Source of the DNA: Aotearoamyces nothofagi | Lineage: Eukaryota > Ascomycota > Leotiomycetes > Leotiales > Tympanidaceae | Direction: 5' to 3' | Assembly (NCBI GenBank): GCA_015345905.1 | Contig: JADDTR010000013.1 | Location: forward strand, 439,411-503,410 | DNA length: 64,000 nt | Shown here: piece by piece, positions 1 through 10,560 of the stretch | Position numbering within the stretch: position 1 is the stretch's first letter | Layout of the letters: every line of letters starts with the position of its first letter | Notes under the pieces: generated by a model | Database searches by the model: none | Told to the model about the DNA's origin: nothing | The model's input: only the letters and a program-made list of their open reading frames with translations | Made by a program: the position numbers and the translations under genes

Positions 1-243
1 CATGCCGTATCGAGTGTTCCCAACTGCGCGCGCGAAGGCTGTGCTGTGGGCAGGCGACAAGCAGGGCCTGCAGGGCCTGCTTACTCGATGCCCTTCCTCT
101 TGCTGGGCTACGAGGTTGCTCGTGACCTGCACGAGTACAGCACATTAAGCACCTATATATCAGCTGACGAACTCCCGGCCCAATATAGTACAGTACAGTA
201 CATCAAGGCTGGGAGAACGAGGACAGCGTGGGCAGACACTGTT

Positions 244-365
244 CAGGCTGCACAGGCTGCACAGGCTGCACAGGCTGCACAGGCTGCACAGACTGCACAC
301 AGGAGACAGCCCGGCCCTCGGGCGGTGCGAAGCTGCGAAGCTGCGAAGCTGCGAAGTTGCGAACT
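244..365. repeat. Two adjacent minisatellites (9-mer and 8-mer)
   Basis: Positions 244-297 are six head-to-tail copies of the 9-mer caggctgca, the last with one mismatch. Positions 327-365 are about five copies of the 8-mer gcgaagct, degrading at the right end. The 9-mer keeps a reading frame open (Gln-Ala-Ala repeats), which explains the spurious ORF here. Confidence 0.85.
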
Positions 366-889
366 GGACGGTGGCAACTAGGGGGGCCCTTCCACTAACG
401 ATTCCCCACGCCGCACCCAGAATTGCACTACGTATTCACCAGTTTTAGGGGCAGGACTTAGGGGCTGGCACGGGCTGGCACATAGGGCGAATGGCCCTAA
501 TGGGCAGGGCAGAAAGCGAGCTTGCAGCGCCCATGACCTGGGCGAGTGGAATGTGGATAGCTCGAACTCGGTCGTTCTCTCCAGGAAAGAGCAAAGAAAA
601 GCTGCGCTGCGCTGTTGGCGTTTGTGTAGGGCTGTCTTCTCTACCCTCCCTTCGGTGTCTGTCTGCGCAGGAGCTCGATGGTGCATGCTCTGCGTCAGCA
701 TTGAGCAGCAAGTACAGGATTCTACAGCATGCTACAGCATATACATACAGCGCTGTACTGCAATTGCCAGTGAGCCTTCCTCGTGGCCAGGGCCTGCCTG
801 CACAGAGCGGGCACCGGCATTGTACCTGAGGGCGCCTGCACCGTGCACGCCTGGCTGGGAAAGTGGGAGAGGGAGGGAATGCGCGGTGG

Positions 890-984
890 CCCGCTGCACC
901 TCGCTGTAGCCCGCGGTGGCCCGCTGTAGCCCGCTGTAGCCCGCTGTAGCCCGCTGCACCTCGCTGTAGCTCGCTGTAACTCGC
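890..984. repeat. Degenerate 10-mer array
   Basis: About nine imperfect copies of a ten-base unit resembling cgctgtagcc, with variants cgctgcacct and cgcggtggcc. It is visible by eye as a regular ladder. No coding role is apparent. Confidence 0.75.
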
Positions 985-1272
985 CGCGCTCGCAGGCCGA
1001 ATCCCCTATTCCGCAAGGTGCCTCCAGGCCTTCAGGCGCCCTGCCACCTAGCTGCCGCGGCATACCTTAATCTGTCAGGGTGCCGTGCGATGGATCCACC
1101 GCCACGATCCATCGGAATCGACGAACAGTACGCCAGGTCCACGACGCCGAACATCCGGAAAACCTTGCAGCTGCAATTGCATTGCTGGAGGACGGAGGCC
1201 TGATATCCGTAGTGGAGCACTATAAGTGCGACTTACGACTGACTACGACTTACGGCCGCACCGTACTTACTG

Positions 1273-1307
1273 TATACTATACTATACTATACTATACTAT
1301 ACTATAC
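1273..1307. repeat. Pentanucleotide array (tatac)
   Basis: Seven uninterrupted copies of the 5-mer tatac form a simple-sequence repeat. Confidence 0.85.
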
Positions 1308-1465
1308 AGTGCTGTAGTAAGATATCACTGTGCTTGCGTACAAATCTTCGCCAGGCCGGCCCACAAGTCTCTCGTAAGCACTTGAGAGTAGTGAAGCAAG
1401 GCACAGTACAGTAGCAGCTGCACGCTTTGCTCTCAACCTCAATAAAGCACTGTCTTCTAGCCTTA

Positions 1466-1650
1466 CAGACCAGACCAGACCAGATACCAGGCCAGATACC
1501 AGGCCAGATACCAGGCCAGATACCAGACCGTGTTCGCAGCCCCCTAATCTCTAAAGCCCCTGGAGTACTGTACAACAAATCGTAGGTACTCGATCGTAGG
1601 TACTCAATCGTAGGTACTCAATCGTAGGTACTCAATCGTAGGTACTCAAT
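1466..1650. repeat. Two minisatellites (12-mer and 14-mer)
   Basis: Around 1466-1536 an array of cagac units grades into copies of the 12-mer caggccagatac. Positions 1581-1650 are exactly five copies of the 14-mer cgtaggtactcaat, the first with one mismatch. The near-perfect copies suggest recent expansion. Confidence 0.85.
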
Positions 1651-2100
1651 CTTAGTACTTGATGTTCATAGCCCAGTCTCAATCTCCCAGAGGAAATATA
1701 GAGCCCGTAGCTGTAGTGGCCACCTGTGCTTTCTTTGCCATATATATCATCGGAAATTGAAATTTCTTGCAACCCCGCATTGAGGCTGGCAGAGATCTAC
1801 TGTACCGAAGAACTACCGTACCGACCACTGTCGAGTCGCGTCGCGTATGACCTTTCCAGAATAGTGCAAATGCTTACTCGTTAACACGTCCACCCAGATA
1901 ACGATTTCAAACGAGGCTGTCAAGTGCCAGATCTGATCTGTACGGTATTGTGACAGCCATGTAAGGCTACAGTCTTAAAGCTTTGACAGCTCACCTCACC
2001 TCCCTTTCCCGGCCGTTCGTTTCGGGCTCGCAGCATTATCCTCAGCTCAGTCCAATCCCGGACTCTGGCAACCCGTCGCGAGCAGCTACCTGAAGAAAAT

Positions 2101-3980
2101 ATGTCTGGAACGGCTAGGAACATTCGAGATTACTTTCAGCCTGCCCAGCAATCACCGACAACTGGGCCCAATGCAGTCAATACGCAGCCAACTCCGCCTC
2201 CTGTCTCCAGCAACCCTCTAGCTAAGGTTTACAGCAGCCAGCTGCTCGTGAGAAGCTCCGATGACGAAGAGTCCGGCTCCGGTTCCGATTCTTCCTTAGA
2301 AGACTTGACCGAGCTACTACAATTTCAAAGCTCTGCACGTCACTCAAGGCAAGCAGCCGAGGGCAATGATCCAACGACACCCAAACACTCCCGGGGTTCT
2401 ATGAAAGGGGCAGCCGTTCTCTATTCTCCTGCCACAGTAACACCCAAATTTCAGTTCAATATGAAAACGTTGGTGAGCGAAGCTGAAAAGCATGATGCAA
2501 CAGAAGCAAGCGCCTTGCGGGTACAAGCGATGTTGGAGGACAATGGCAAAAGAACAGAAGGATCACAGAAACCGGACAGAGTAGACCATAATGATCTATT
2601 AGGATCTGTGGTAGCGGACAAGGAGGGCGCAGGTGTTGATAAGGTTCTCCAGGCTGTGAAAAGAACTGAGGCCACGCGGGCTGAGAAACGATGGTACTTT
2701 TTTGAGTCCCACGAAAATATATCTTCCCATTCGGATCGGGCTTTTCCGGTAATCCGGGAGACCGCAATTTGGCAAAAGGAGATGGTGGAACAGCCCCGGC
2801 GAGACCAGATCATCCTTTCTGGATTCGCAAAGGACATGGTCGCTCTAGGAGATGTTCTCCCTGATGAGCTTTTTATGTGGTTACTAGACGAGATAGCTGT
2901 CGAGCCCAGAGATGATTTACGGCAGGCATATTGCGAGCTTTTAGTTGCTGCTCCGGGACAAATGCACCGTCTTGTACAACCCAGTAATATCTCCAGTTTG
3001 TTTGAAAAACTAGGTGGCACTGAAGCGGCAGTTGACACCAACAAGAAGTTGCAGTCTGTTGCTGTAAAGCTTCATTCATATCGAGGACGGGACTGGAGCG
3101 CCTTGCGGACAACCCTGAGTTTCCTTGCTGACATTTCAGAGAATATATCAGTCGAAACTTGCACATTTAATATCTCTCTACTCACCAGGCTTTGTGCTGA
3201 TAATATAATATGGGACAATGCCAGCCTTCTTGCAGCTGTTCAGCGAGCTATACACCAATCTTGCAAAGGCATTAGGTCGGATTTCTGGGAACAATGTGTA
3301 AGTTCATAACACCTCACCCTTTAATATATATGCTTATGGACTCGTGTTTTAAGTGCCGTGACGTCTGTACGTCAATCTTTTATACTGTCGAACATGCGCC
3401 TCTGCGGTTACAGATACTACGCTGCATACCCAGTAGCACGGCCCGGCTGAAGGATCTTCGACAGCGGCTGGCGCTGGCTTTCTTCTGTGAAGACTTTGCG
3501 TTCTCAACGCAACCGTCAATCCAAGTCTTTGACCTATGGGATATGATCAAACAATTAGATGGACCTCGATTTAGAATTGATAAAGGCACGGATTATCTCG
3601 ATCTAGCGGCCACAATGTCAATACTCGATATTGCTGTTGATAACGGACAATCGAACGATATTGACTTGACCAATGCAGATGTTGAACGGGAATTTAACGC
3701 TGATGTTGATGCACTTGGCGCGAAGATTAAGGCCATTTGGAGTAACATCAACGATGCTGGAGCGTCTTTCATATCACGGATAGATGCTAAGGAGGTCATG
3801 GAAGGAGTGCGGCATCGGTTGATCTATACTGTCCGCACTCACCCAAAACCTAAGCAAAGTGTATTCGACATTGTACCAGATGACAGTGAAAGCATCCGAA
3901 AACAGTCAAAGTTTATGAATGGGCACTTCAACAGGAGCAAGGTGACTAATGATACAAAGTCGATGCCACTAGTACAGTAG
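2101..3980 (+). CDS. Unrecognised protein with PIP-like N-terminal motif
   Basis: Two exons, 2101-3297 and 3414-3980, are joined by a GTAAGT...TTACAG intron and close in frame to about 587 aa. Residues 1-12 end in IRDYF, which resembles a PCNA-interaction (PIP) box without the usual glutamine. Residues 50-120 are Ser/Asp-rich and low complexity. From about residue 190 the chain looks helical, with a conserved-looking block beginning KRWYFFE. The layout, a disordered N-terminus with a clamp-like motif followed by a helical body, suggests a replication or repair factor such as a Smc5/6-loader-like protein, but I recognise no family and this is inference only. The start is the first ATG after an upstream stop and gives the PIP-like peptide at the extreme N-terminus. 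Confidence 0.75.
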
Positions 3981-4206
3981 TCCTTGGCTGCCACATTTAA
4001 GCACGGGGTTAAAACATCAATTCATGCATACCTCATGACGCGGAGTGTATTAGGGTGCTGAGAGGGTTGAACATATCATACATTTTTTACAGCCCGATAA
4101 ATGCAACTTAGCACTGCAGTACTAAATGGGGATGCAATCAAAAACAATAGCCATCTAGATACTCCTACCACCTTCTCGTAAAAAGAAACGCTGGACAGCA
4201 AACCCC

Positions 4207-5030
4207 TTAGTCATAGAACTTTCGATTCTTGTTTTTCCCGAACAATGTTGTTCGAATTGCCGGTAACGCGGTCTCCTCGAGCAGCTTCAGGCGTTCTTCG
4301 AATGTGTTGTTGATGTCAATTTTGCCCCCTCCACCGACAATAGAAAGTCCTCCAGTACTGTAAAGGTCAGTGTTAAAAGCGAATAATGAGAATTCCTAGA
4401 TCTTACGTGTCTTCGGGTAGCGGGTTCCCCTCATCAATACTTGCCGACACGTCCTTCTTCAGGTTTTCTTTGTACTCATTGCTCGCATCTTTAATAGCCT
4501 TCTTAGCAATTTCAAAATCCTGCTTTCGTGTCCGAATCTGCACTTGCGGCTCATTCAAGGCATAGAAACCCTGCAGCATCAGATTCTTGAGAATCTCCTG
4601 GTATTTTCCCTTGTCCTTAGTGCCGTCCGCCAACTTCTTCTGTGCCTGTTCGAAAATTCCATCTAAGAGCTCCTGACGAGCGCTTAGGACCTTTAGTCTT
4701 GTCTTATTTGCAACCGTTGAGCGTGTAATCTGCTGAGACATTGCTGCCGACTTGAACTTCTTTTCGTATTGTGTGTCAATAGAGCCTTGCTCTTGACGGA
4801 CCAGCTTCGATTTCTCAATAGCAAATTCCTCGTCGGCTTTAATCTCAATCTCACGGGCTTTCTCCATGGCCTCCTGCTTGATGAATGCTGTCATCTTCTT
4901 CAACTCCTGGCCCACCTATATTATCGCGCACCCATGGTTAGCTTTAGGCTGCTCCAGCCGGTGTCCGATGTACTCTGAGATGTCCAAATAGACTAACCTG
5001 GTCGTCCGACAAAGCTTGAGCTTGAGACAT
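4207..5030 (-). CDS. VMA4: V-type proton ATPase subunit E
   Basis: Three exons (5030-4998, 4915-4407, 4357-4207) sum to 693 nt and 230 aa, matching the family length of about 230. Exon 1 encodes [11 protein letters not shown]. Next comes a long charged helix ([19 protein letters not shown]), then a globular C-terminal half ending with the typical [15 protein letters not shown] and [10 protein letters not shown] blocks. Subunit E forms the peripheral stalks of the V1 sector with subunit G. These hold the catalytic A3B3 head against rotation on the vacuolar/Golgi membrane. The gene is convergent with the upstream unrecognised gene and divergent from the NIPA-like gene. The identification is firm. 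Confidence 0.96.
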
Positions 5031-5516
5031 CTTGGGCAATCGGCGTGTCGGAACCTGTACGAAGATGTGCGGATTGATTGTTGGAGATATGGGAGCTTCG
5101 ACGTAAGAGGTGCGAGATCATGGATTAAGCTTCCGCGATAAGAAAGCAAGCGCAAGCGGGTTTCAGATGGTCAGCTGACCCGAATGCTTTCGGATTTTGT
5201 TTGGGTGATGTATTTCAACTTAAGTTACCTAGAAGTTACATTTTTAACAATTAATCTAATTGTATGAAAGAATCTACCTTATCAAATTTCAGGAGGATAT
5301 CAAATACTGCATTATGCATTCGTTGTTTGCAGAAAGCCTCCTCGCTTGCTCTATGGACCTACCTTGAAAGTGATCAACAACGAGAGATGCATAGTGTCCG
5401 TGTCTCGAAATCCTCCTTCATTCCAAGTCTCAACAACATAATCCGCCCAATCCAAAAATTACAAGCCGCTTATTGCCCCGTATATATTCAATGATCCAGA
5501 TCCGTGGAGTCGCGTA
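5031..5516. promoter_or_regulatory. Shared upstream region of VMA4 and the NIPA-like gene
   Basis: This interval of nearly 500 bases separates two divergently oriented genes, so it must contain both promoters. I see no ORF with coding character and no clear regulatory motif. The middle (5210-5290) is AT-rich. Confidence 0.5.
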
Positions 5517-7121
5517 ATGGGACAGCTCGGCGGCTTGTCGCCGGAGGGCAGTGTTGCTGTAAGTGCAAGATACTCAATATGCGCTTCCATCTTTAAAAGC
5601 AACGGACTGAGAGCTTACGTATATTTTCAGATTGGCATTCTCGTCGGCCTACTTTCTACAAGCGTGCAAAGCCTTGGCTTAACTTTACAACGGAAGTCCC
5701 ATATTCTAGAAGACGAGAAAGACCCCCACGACGTACGACGACCGCCACATCGAAGGAGAAGATGGCAGCTTGGAATGGGCATGTTCATCATCTCAAATCT
5801 ACTTGGCAGCACCATCCAGATAACGACACTACCACTGCCTGTATTGTCAACGTTGCAAGCTTCTGGACTCGTCTTCAACTCGATTTGCGCAACCTTGATC
5901 CTTGGGGAGCCATTCACAAGATGGTCTCTTGGGGGAACATTACTGGTATGCGGCGGTGCAATCCTCATTGCTATCTTTGGAGCTATCCCCGAGCCTGCCC
6001 ATACACTTGATCAGCTATTACAACTTCTTGGTCGAGAGCCATTTATACTGTGGATGATTGGGCAAGCCACTCTGGTGGCTATTATTATGGTCGTGGCGAG
6101 CTGTCTCGCCAGATTTCCCGGCATATCTGCTACTCCTCGTATACGTCTTTTAAGAGGATTAGCATACGGCTGTATAAGCGGGATTCTATCAGCCCATTCA
6201 CTTCTCGTTGCGAAGTCTGCGGTTGAACTGCTAGTCAGGACTATTGTTGACCACAAGAACCAATTTGACCGGTGGCAGTCTTGGGCGATTCTCACTGGCC
6301 TAGTTTTTCTTGCGCTTACGCAGTTGTATTATCTCCATAGAGGCTTAAAGCTCGTCTCAACAAGCGTGTTATATCCCCTGGTCTTTTGCATCTACAATAT
6401 CATTGCTATATTGGATGGATTGATCTACTTCCGGCAGACAGATAAGTTGTCGGTGCTTCACGGATGCCTAATCGGATTGGGGACTATGATATTACTATCG
6501 GGAGTGCTTGCCTTATCATGGAGGCTAAGTGAAGATCAAACCCAGCCAGCTGTAACCCAAAGCGCCTTGGCGCCTGGACTTGGTTTTGTGGAAGATACAG
6601 ATAACGAGGACTATGATGAACTGTCTACACCGGATGAGGAGGCTGCGATTGGTGCTGAGAATGAGCGACTGCTCAATGGTGAACCAATGACACCGACTAC
6701 GAAATTAGACACCGTTCTTGGAGCGACAAGGAATGTACGGAAAGCTGTTCGTCTGACCGAAGCTGATGAGATCTGGGGCGAGCTTGACGACGATGCTAAA
6801 GACTCACCACCATCTAGGCCAATGCGATCCCCTACAACAAGATCGCAAATGCATGGTATCCAGCGTAACCATGCATCTCAGCCCAATGAAAACACGTCCC
6901 TCCTGCGATCTAGCACTTCGGAGTACAGGCGGCGTCGCAGATCTACAGGTTTTCCTGGTTTTACTGCTCGGCCCTCACCGCGAGCTTCGAAGAAAAAGAA
7001 GGTTGTGCCTCAAGGCCCCACTGGTGGTATCTTCAGAATGCGCTGGTGGCGCAGAGGAGGCAAAGATCCACCAGATCAAGACGATGACAGCGGGCCATCA
7101 CAAGGGCCGGCAGCTATTTGA
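5517..7121 (+). CDS. NIPA-like magnesium transporter (DUF803)
   Basis: The body (about residues 15-320 after splicing) shows about nine hydrophobic segments of the NIPA/DUF803 fold, including GILVGLLSTSVQSLGLTLQR, FNSICATLILGEPFTRW, LYPLVFCIYNIIAILDG and IGLGTMILLSGVLALSW. Family members are predicted Mg2+ transporters of plasma or endomembranes. A first intron at 5559-5630 (GTAAGT...TTTTCAG) removes 72 nt and joins GSVA to IGILVG, giving 510 aa. This intron is a multiple of three with no stop, so retention would simply add 24 residues. The C-terminal 190 residues are hydrophilic, with acidic stretches and a basic RRRRRS/KKKK segment, probably cytosolic. The precise substrate is not deducible. 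Confidence 0.9.
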   Translation: MGQLGGLSPEGSVAVSARYSICASIFKSNGLRAYVYFQIGILVGLLSTSVQSLGLTLQRKSHILEDEKDPHDVRRPPHRRRRWQLGMGMFIISNLLGSTIQITTLPLPVLSTLQASGLVFNSICATLILGEPFTRWSLGGTLLVCGGAILIAIFGAIPEPAHTLDQLLQLLGREPFILWMIGQATLVAIIMVVASCLARFPGISATPRIRLLRGLAYGCISGILSAHSLLVAKSAVELLVRTIVDHKNQFDRWQSWAILTGLVFLALTQLYYLHRGLKLVSTSVLYPLVFCIYNIIAILDGLIYFRQTDKLSVLHGCLIGLGTMILLSGVLALSWRLSEDQTQPAVTQSALAPGLGFVEDTDNEDYDELSTPDEEAAIGAENERLLNGEPMTPTTKLDTVLGATRNVRKAVRLTEADEIWGELDDDAKDSPPSRPMRSPTTRSQMHGIQRNHASQPNENTSLLRSSTSEYRRRRRSTGFPGFTARPSPRASKKKKVVPQGPTGGIFRMRWWRRGGKDPPDQDDDSGPSQGPAAI

Positions 7122-8122
7122 AATCACATTGTACTTTAGGTCATTGGGTATTTGTTTAAGTGTAGACGACGAGCAGCGGGGATCGGCGTAGACTTGACTT
7201 GGGATACATGGCATGGAAGCAGGAGTCTTTGGAGCTTAATTCTTTGAGGGATAGGCATAGCTTAGTCAAGGTCGAGGCGTAAGTTTGTGACGGCTTGGTT
7301 GGTATAGTTTGAGTTAAAATCATAGATATCACAAATTCAAATATTTCGCGAATCCAAGCCTAAACCCATGTACTCCAAGTGCTCGTCACATATAGATAGC
7401 ATAGAAAAGCCTCCCGCAACTAGTTAGCTTTGAGCGATGGATAAGATAGCAACAGGAGGGCCAAGTAATCACAGTTTTCGGCCAAATACAAGTGCAAACT
7501 GTAGCCTAGGAAATGTCACCGAGCGTAGAGGATAGGGGAAGTCGTATAGGCCACGGATAAAAGTGAGTGTCAAATCTCTACATAAAACTACCCTTAACAT
7601 GCTCCAAAGTTTCCTCATTTTAATCATTATTGAGTCATCGTTAGAGACAACAGTGCATTGGCGGCTAGTAGTGTACAGTAGAGAGCTTGACACAAACGAA
7701 CTATCAATGTGACGGCAGACCTAGACAAGTATTGCACAATTCTGAAACAACTGGAGCAGAACGAATCCGAATAACAATTTCTCCTGCTGACAAACGATCT
7801 ATTTCCTGCGGTAATCATCCGCCCTTCCACTCTTTCAACTTATTTCACTTTATCCACATCATTCATTCACCATACAGATAATCAGCGGACAAGACCACCG
7901 TATGATATCAGATTCTTTATTAGTCGTTTTTGGGGTGTAACAAAAACCTCTGCAACGAAGGAAAACCCAGATGAACCACACCAAACACCGACGAGCCAAA
8001 AGAAAAGCCATGTTTTCGAGAATGAGGCCCCGAAATACGCGGTTGCTTCTCCTCGTCTTATAATTCGGGTATCAGTGTGAAAAACTCGCTCGATCCCCTT
8101 CATGTACTAGGACCATCCTCAA
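7122..8122. other. Convergent 3' intergenic region
   Basis: About 1 kb lies between the stop codons of the NIPA-like gene (plus) and the MADS-box gene (minus). It presumably holds both 3' untranslated regions. ORFs here are short, overlap on both strands and show no recognisable domain. No RNA gene is visible. Confidence 0.5.
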
Positions 8123-8960
8123 TTATGCTTGGTGCGAATGTTGCTGTGGCATACCAGGTTGTGGTGGCATCGGATATGCTCCACGCTGCTGCTGCGCAAC
8201 ATAATTCTGGTAGGCAAGAGCTTGTTGCTGCTCAAGCGGCATGTAACTCGGATGCATCTGCGCATTTTGGGGCATGCCAGGTCGGCCTTGCTGAGGTGGG
8301 AGGTGCTGCGGAGCGGGCTCTTCTGGTGACTCGACAGTGTTCTGCTCGTCCACGCCGTTCTCGTTGCCAGCAGGCTCAGGTGCGTTCAAACAAGCCTAGA
8401 GCGTGGGTTTTAGTCATATGTCGCGTTTAGAGGGTGTCTTAGAGGGGGAGGGGAGCATTATTACCTGGATGAGATTCTTGCCTTCGGCCTTCGTAACAAG
8501 AGGTTGGAGCTTCGGCGTCGTGAAAGTGTATACTAAGCCGGTCTCTGAGACGACAAGTAGGAGAACTTGAGTGCCCGTCAATACAGACAATTCGTAAGCC
8601 TGTGTGATGAAACAGGTCAGTAAGTGCGCAAATGTTTTTGTCGGGCGCGTCAATCAATCCATTGACGCGCCGGGCTCGTGATTCTGGACTGCCTCGACGA
8701 ACCTTCTTCATGATACCAGCCTTGCGCTTGGAGAAGGTGATGTGACGACGCGACTTATCCGTGATGAATTTGATTTCGATCTTCCTCCTCTCGCGCCCTG
8801 GCTTATCATCGTCATCGTCGTCATCGTCGGCGGTGGAGGGGCGGGCGCGCTTGATGCCACGGGCATCGCCAGCAGGTGCGATGGAATTGCCATTGCCGAC
8901 AGCGTGCTCGTCGTCGAGGACGGATGGCGAGGCCTGGTCGTGTTGGACAATGTCGGCCAT
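8123..8960 (-). CDS. mcm1: MADS-box transcription factor, Mcm1/SRF type
   Basis: Three exons (8960-8703, 8599-8465, 8395-8123) sum to 666 nt, 221 aa. Residues about 57-113 are a complete SRF-type MADS domain (RRKIEIKFITDKSRRHITF, KRKAGIMKK, then AYELSVLTGTQVLLLVVSE), followed by the SAM-like extension LVYTFTTPKLQPLVT. The MADS box is interrupted by intron 1 directly after IMKK. An eight-residue Asp run precedes the domain, and the C-terminal 90 residues are Gln/Pro-rich, like the activation tail of fungal Mcm1. Mcm1 factors bind CC(A/T)6GG-type sites as dimers and control mating, cell cycle and development with partner proteins. The upstream region is unusually long and G-rich (see 8961-11649). 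Confidence 0.95.
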
Positions 8961-9289
8961 TATTTGTGATAATAATCTCAGGTATGACGAGAGTTGTTTG
9001 TTCTGGATTGAGGTGCGTGCCGATGAGCCTTAACTGCTTATGGTTGATATTGGAGAGCGGCGAGATCTGTTTTGTCGCAGAACCTGGTCGCAATACTTGA
9101 TCGAGTCAGGCGCTGTCTGGGAGCAGCCGAGAAAGTTCAGCCGATAGATAATCGAGGATAATCACTGGAGGCGTTTCCTGAAGAACAAACAGTTCGAGTG
9201 GATTAACGATTGATCAGGCAAGGTGAAGGCTGCGGGCTGAAAAGAGAATAGGTTGAGAAGCACAGGCGACAGGCGAATAACACAACACA

Positions 9290-9960
9290 GTAACGGGCGC
9301 GGGCGAGGGCGAGGGCGAGCGACAGGCGAAGGGAATAACTGTATGGAGTTACAGTAGGGAAGGGAACGGAACGGGGGGGGGTGGAGGGGAGGGGGGGGGA
9401 GTGGTTAGAGTACAAGGGGAAAAGGACAGGCAGGGCAGGTCAGGTAAGTTCTGAAGGGGCTCGGATGCGACGGACGACAGGAGACGAAAGCGGATGGGAG
9501 GTATTCAGCTAGAGGCCGGGATGGGGGGGGGCGGGCCTAGTTCAGGGTGGTTTGGGTTAGGTTCTGGGCTGGAGGGGGGGCCGGGTAGGGCAGGGCAGGG
9601 CCAGCCGGCGGGCTATTCGGTCGCCGTTCGTGGTGTGGTGTGGTGCGGGTAGGAATGGGCGGAATGGGTGGTTGGGTGGCTGGCTTGGTTGGGTGGTGTG
9701 GTGTGTGTGAGTGGGCGGTGAGTTGGGTGTGCGAGTAAGGTGTGCACGCGGGTGTGTAAGTAAGGCGTCATCCACGATGGGTGTAAGAGTACTGTACCTG
9801 CCTGTACCTAGGTGTCTGAGTAGGTGCCTGAGTAGGTGGGCAAGTTCTGTGAGTGGGACGGGATGTCTGTAAGTGGCTGTCTGCAGGTGGGTGTGTTTGG
9901 AGTGTGTTTTGGGTGTGTTTGGTATCGGGGGTGTCTTGCGTCGGGGGGCTGGGGGGGGCT
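9290..9960. repeat. Strand-asymmetric G/GT-rich tract
   Basis: For about 670 bases the plus strand is dominated by G with T or A, and C is scarce in long stretches. Examples are repeated gggcga units near 9297-9320, runs of eight to ten G around 9373-9400, and GTGTGT-type segments around 9630-9730 and 9890-9930. Clusters of four or more G-runs within 30 bases (9373-9400) fit a G-quadruplex pattern. Confidence 0.75.
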
Positions 9961-10086
9961 GGGTTTTGGATTGCGGCAGCCGAACAAGTAAGGCAGGAAG
10001 GAAGGTACAGCAAGGTAGCAGCAGTGCGGTGCAGTACTTGACACAGTGCTGGAGTATATATTTGAGTCTACTTGAGCGCACAATAA

Positions 10087-10560
10087 TGTACTGGAGTGTA
10101 CTTGGAGTGTGCCGTACAGTACAGTAGTGATTGTGCTGGAGTGCAGTGTACTGGGGTGTGGTGTACTGTACTGTACATTGGAGTGTACTGGAGTGTACTG
10201 CAGTGTGCTGTAGTGTACCGTAGTGTACCGTAGTGTACCGTAGTGTACCGTACACTGTAGTAGGAGTGCACTGTACTGTATTGTACTGAACTACAGTAGA
10301 GTGTACCGTACTGTACTGTAGTGGCAGAGTACCGTACTGTACTGCACTGTACAGTGGAGTGTACTGGAGTGTACTGCAGTGTGCTGTAGTGTACCGTACA
10401 CTGGAGTGCACCGTACACTGGAGTGGGAGTGCACTGTACCGCTGTGTAGTGTTCTGTTCTGTAGTATACTGGAGTGTCCCGTATTGTACCGTACCGTACC
10501 ACTGTAGTGGCCGAGTACCGTACGGTACTGCAGTCTGCTGTATCTATCTGTACATGCAGC
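10087..10560. repeat. TAC/GTA degenerate repeats with a ~180-bp tandem duplication
   Basis: The segment is built from words such as gtactg, gtgtaccgta and ctggagtg. A block starting tggagtgtactggagtg occurs at 10179 and again at 10355. The following block starting gtagtggc occurs at 10318 and, with one change, near 10504. The whole therefore looks like an imperfect tandem duplication with a period of roughly 176-186 bases. A short 9-mer array (tgtactgcc) follows at about 10628-10660. Confidence 0.75.

Larger units (their letters stand above)
1..2100. other. Low-complexity intergenic DNA
   Basis: No gene can be supported in this stretch. It is made of short tandem arrays (listed separately), scattered TACAGTAC-like words and CTG/TAGC-rich low complexity. 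The open frames on both strands are repeat-driven (Ala-Gln runs, Tyr-Ser-Thr runs) and have no domain or splice logic. The last 300 bases before 2101 should hold the promoter and leader of the downstream gene. Confidence 0.6.

Noticed and set aside
46-1578. Overlapping ORFs of 60-118 codons
   Set aside because: Driven by minisatellites; both strands and all frames are open by turns; no homology or splice logic.
1-2100. Possible telomere or subtelomere at the left end
   Set aside because: No TTAGGG/CCCTAA array and no telomere-linked helicase; the window simply begins in low-complexity intergenic DNA.
2451-3044. 197-codon antisense ORF
   Set aside because: Shadow of the plus-strand gene at 2101-3980, which has the better composition and start.
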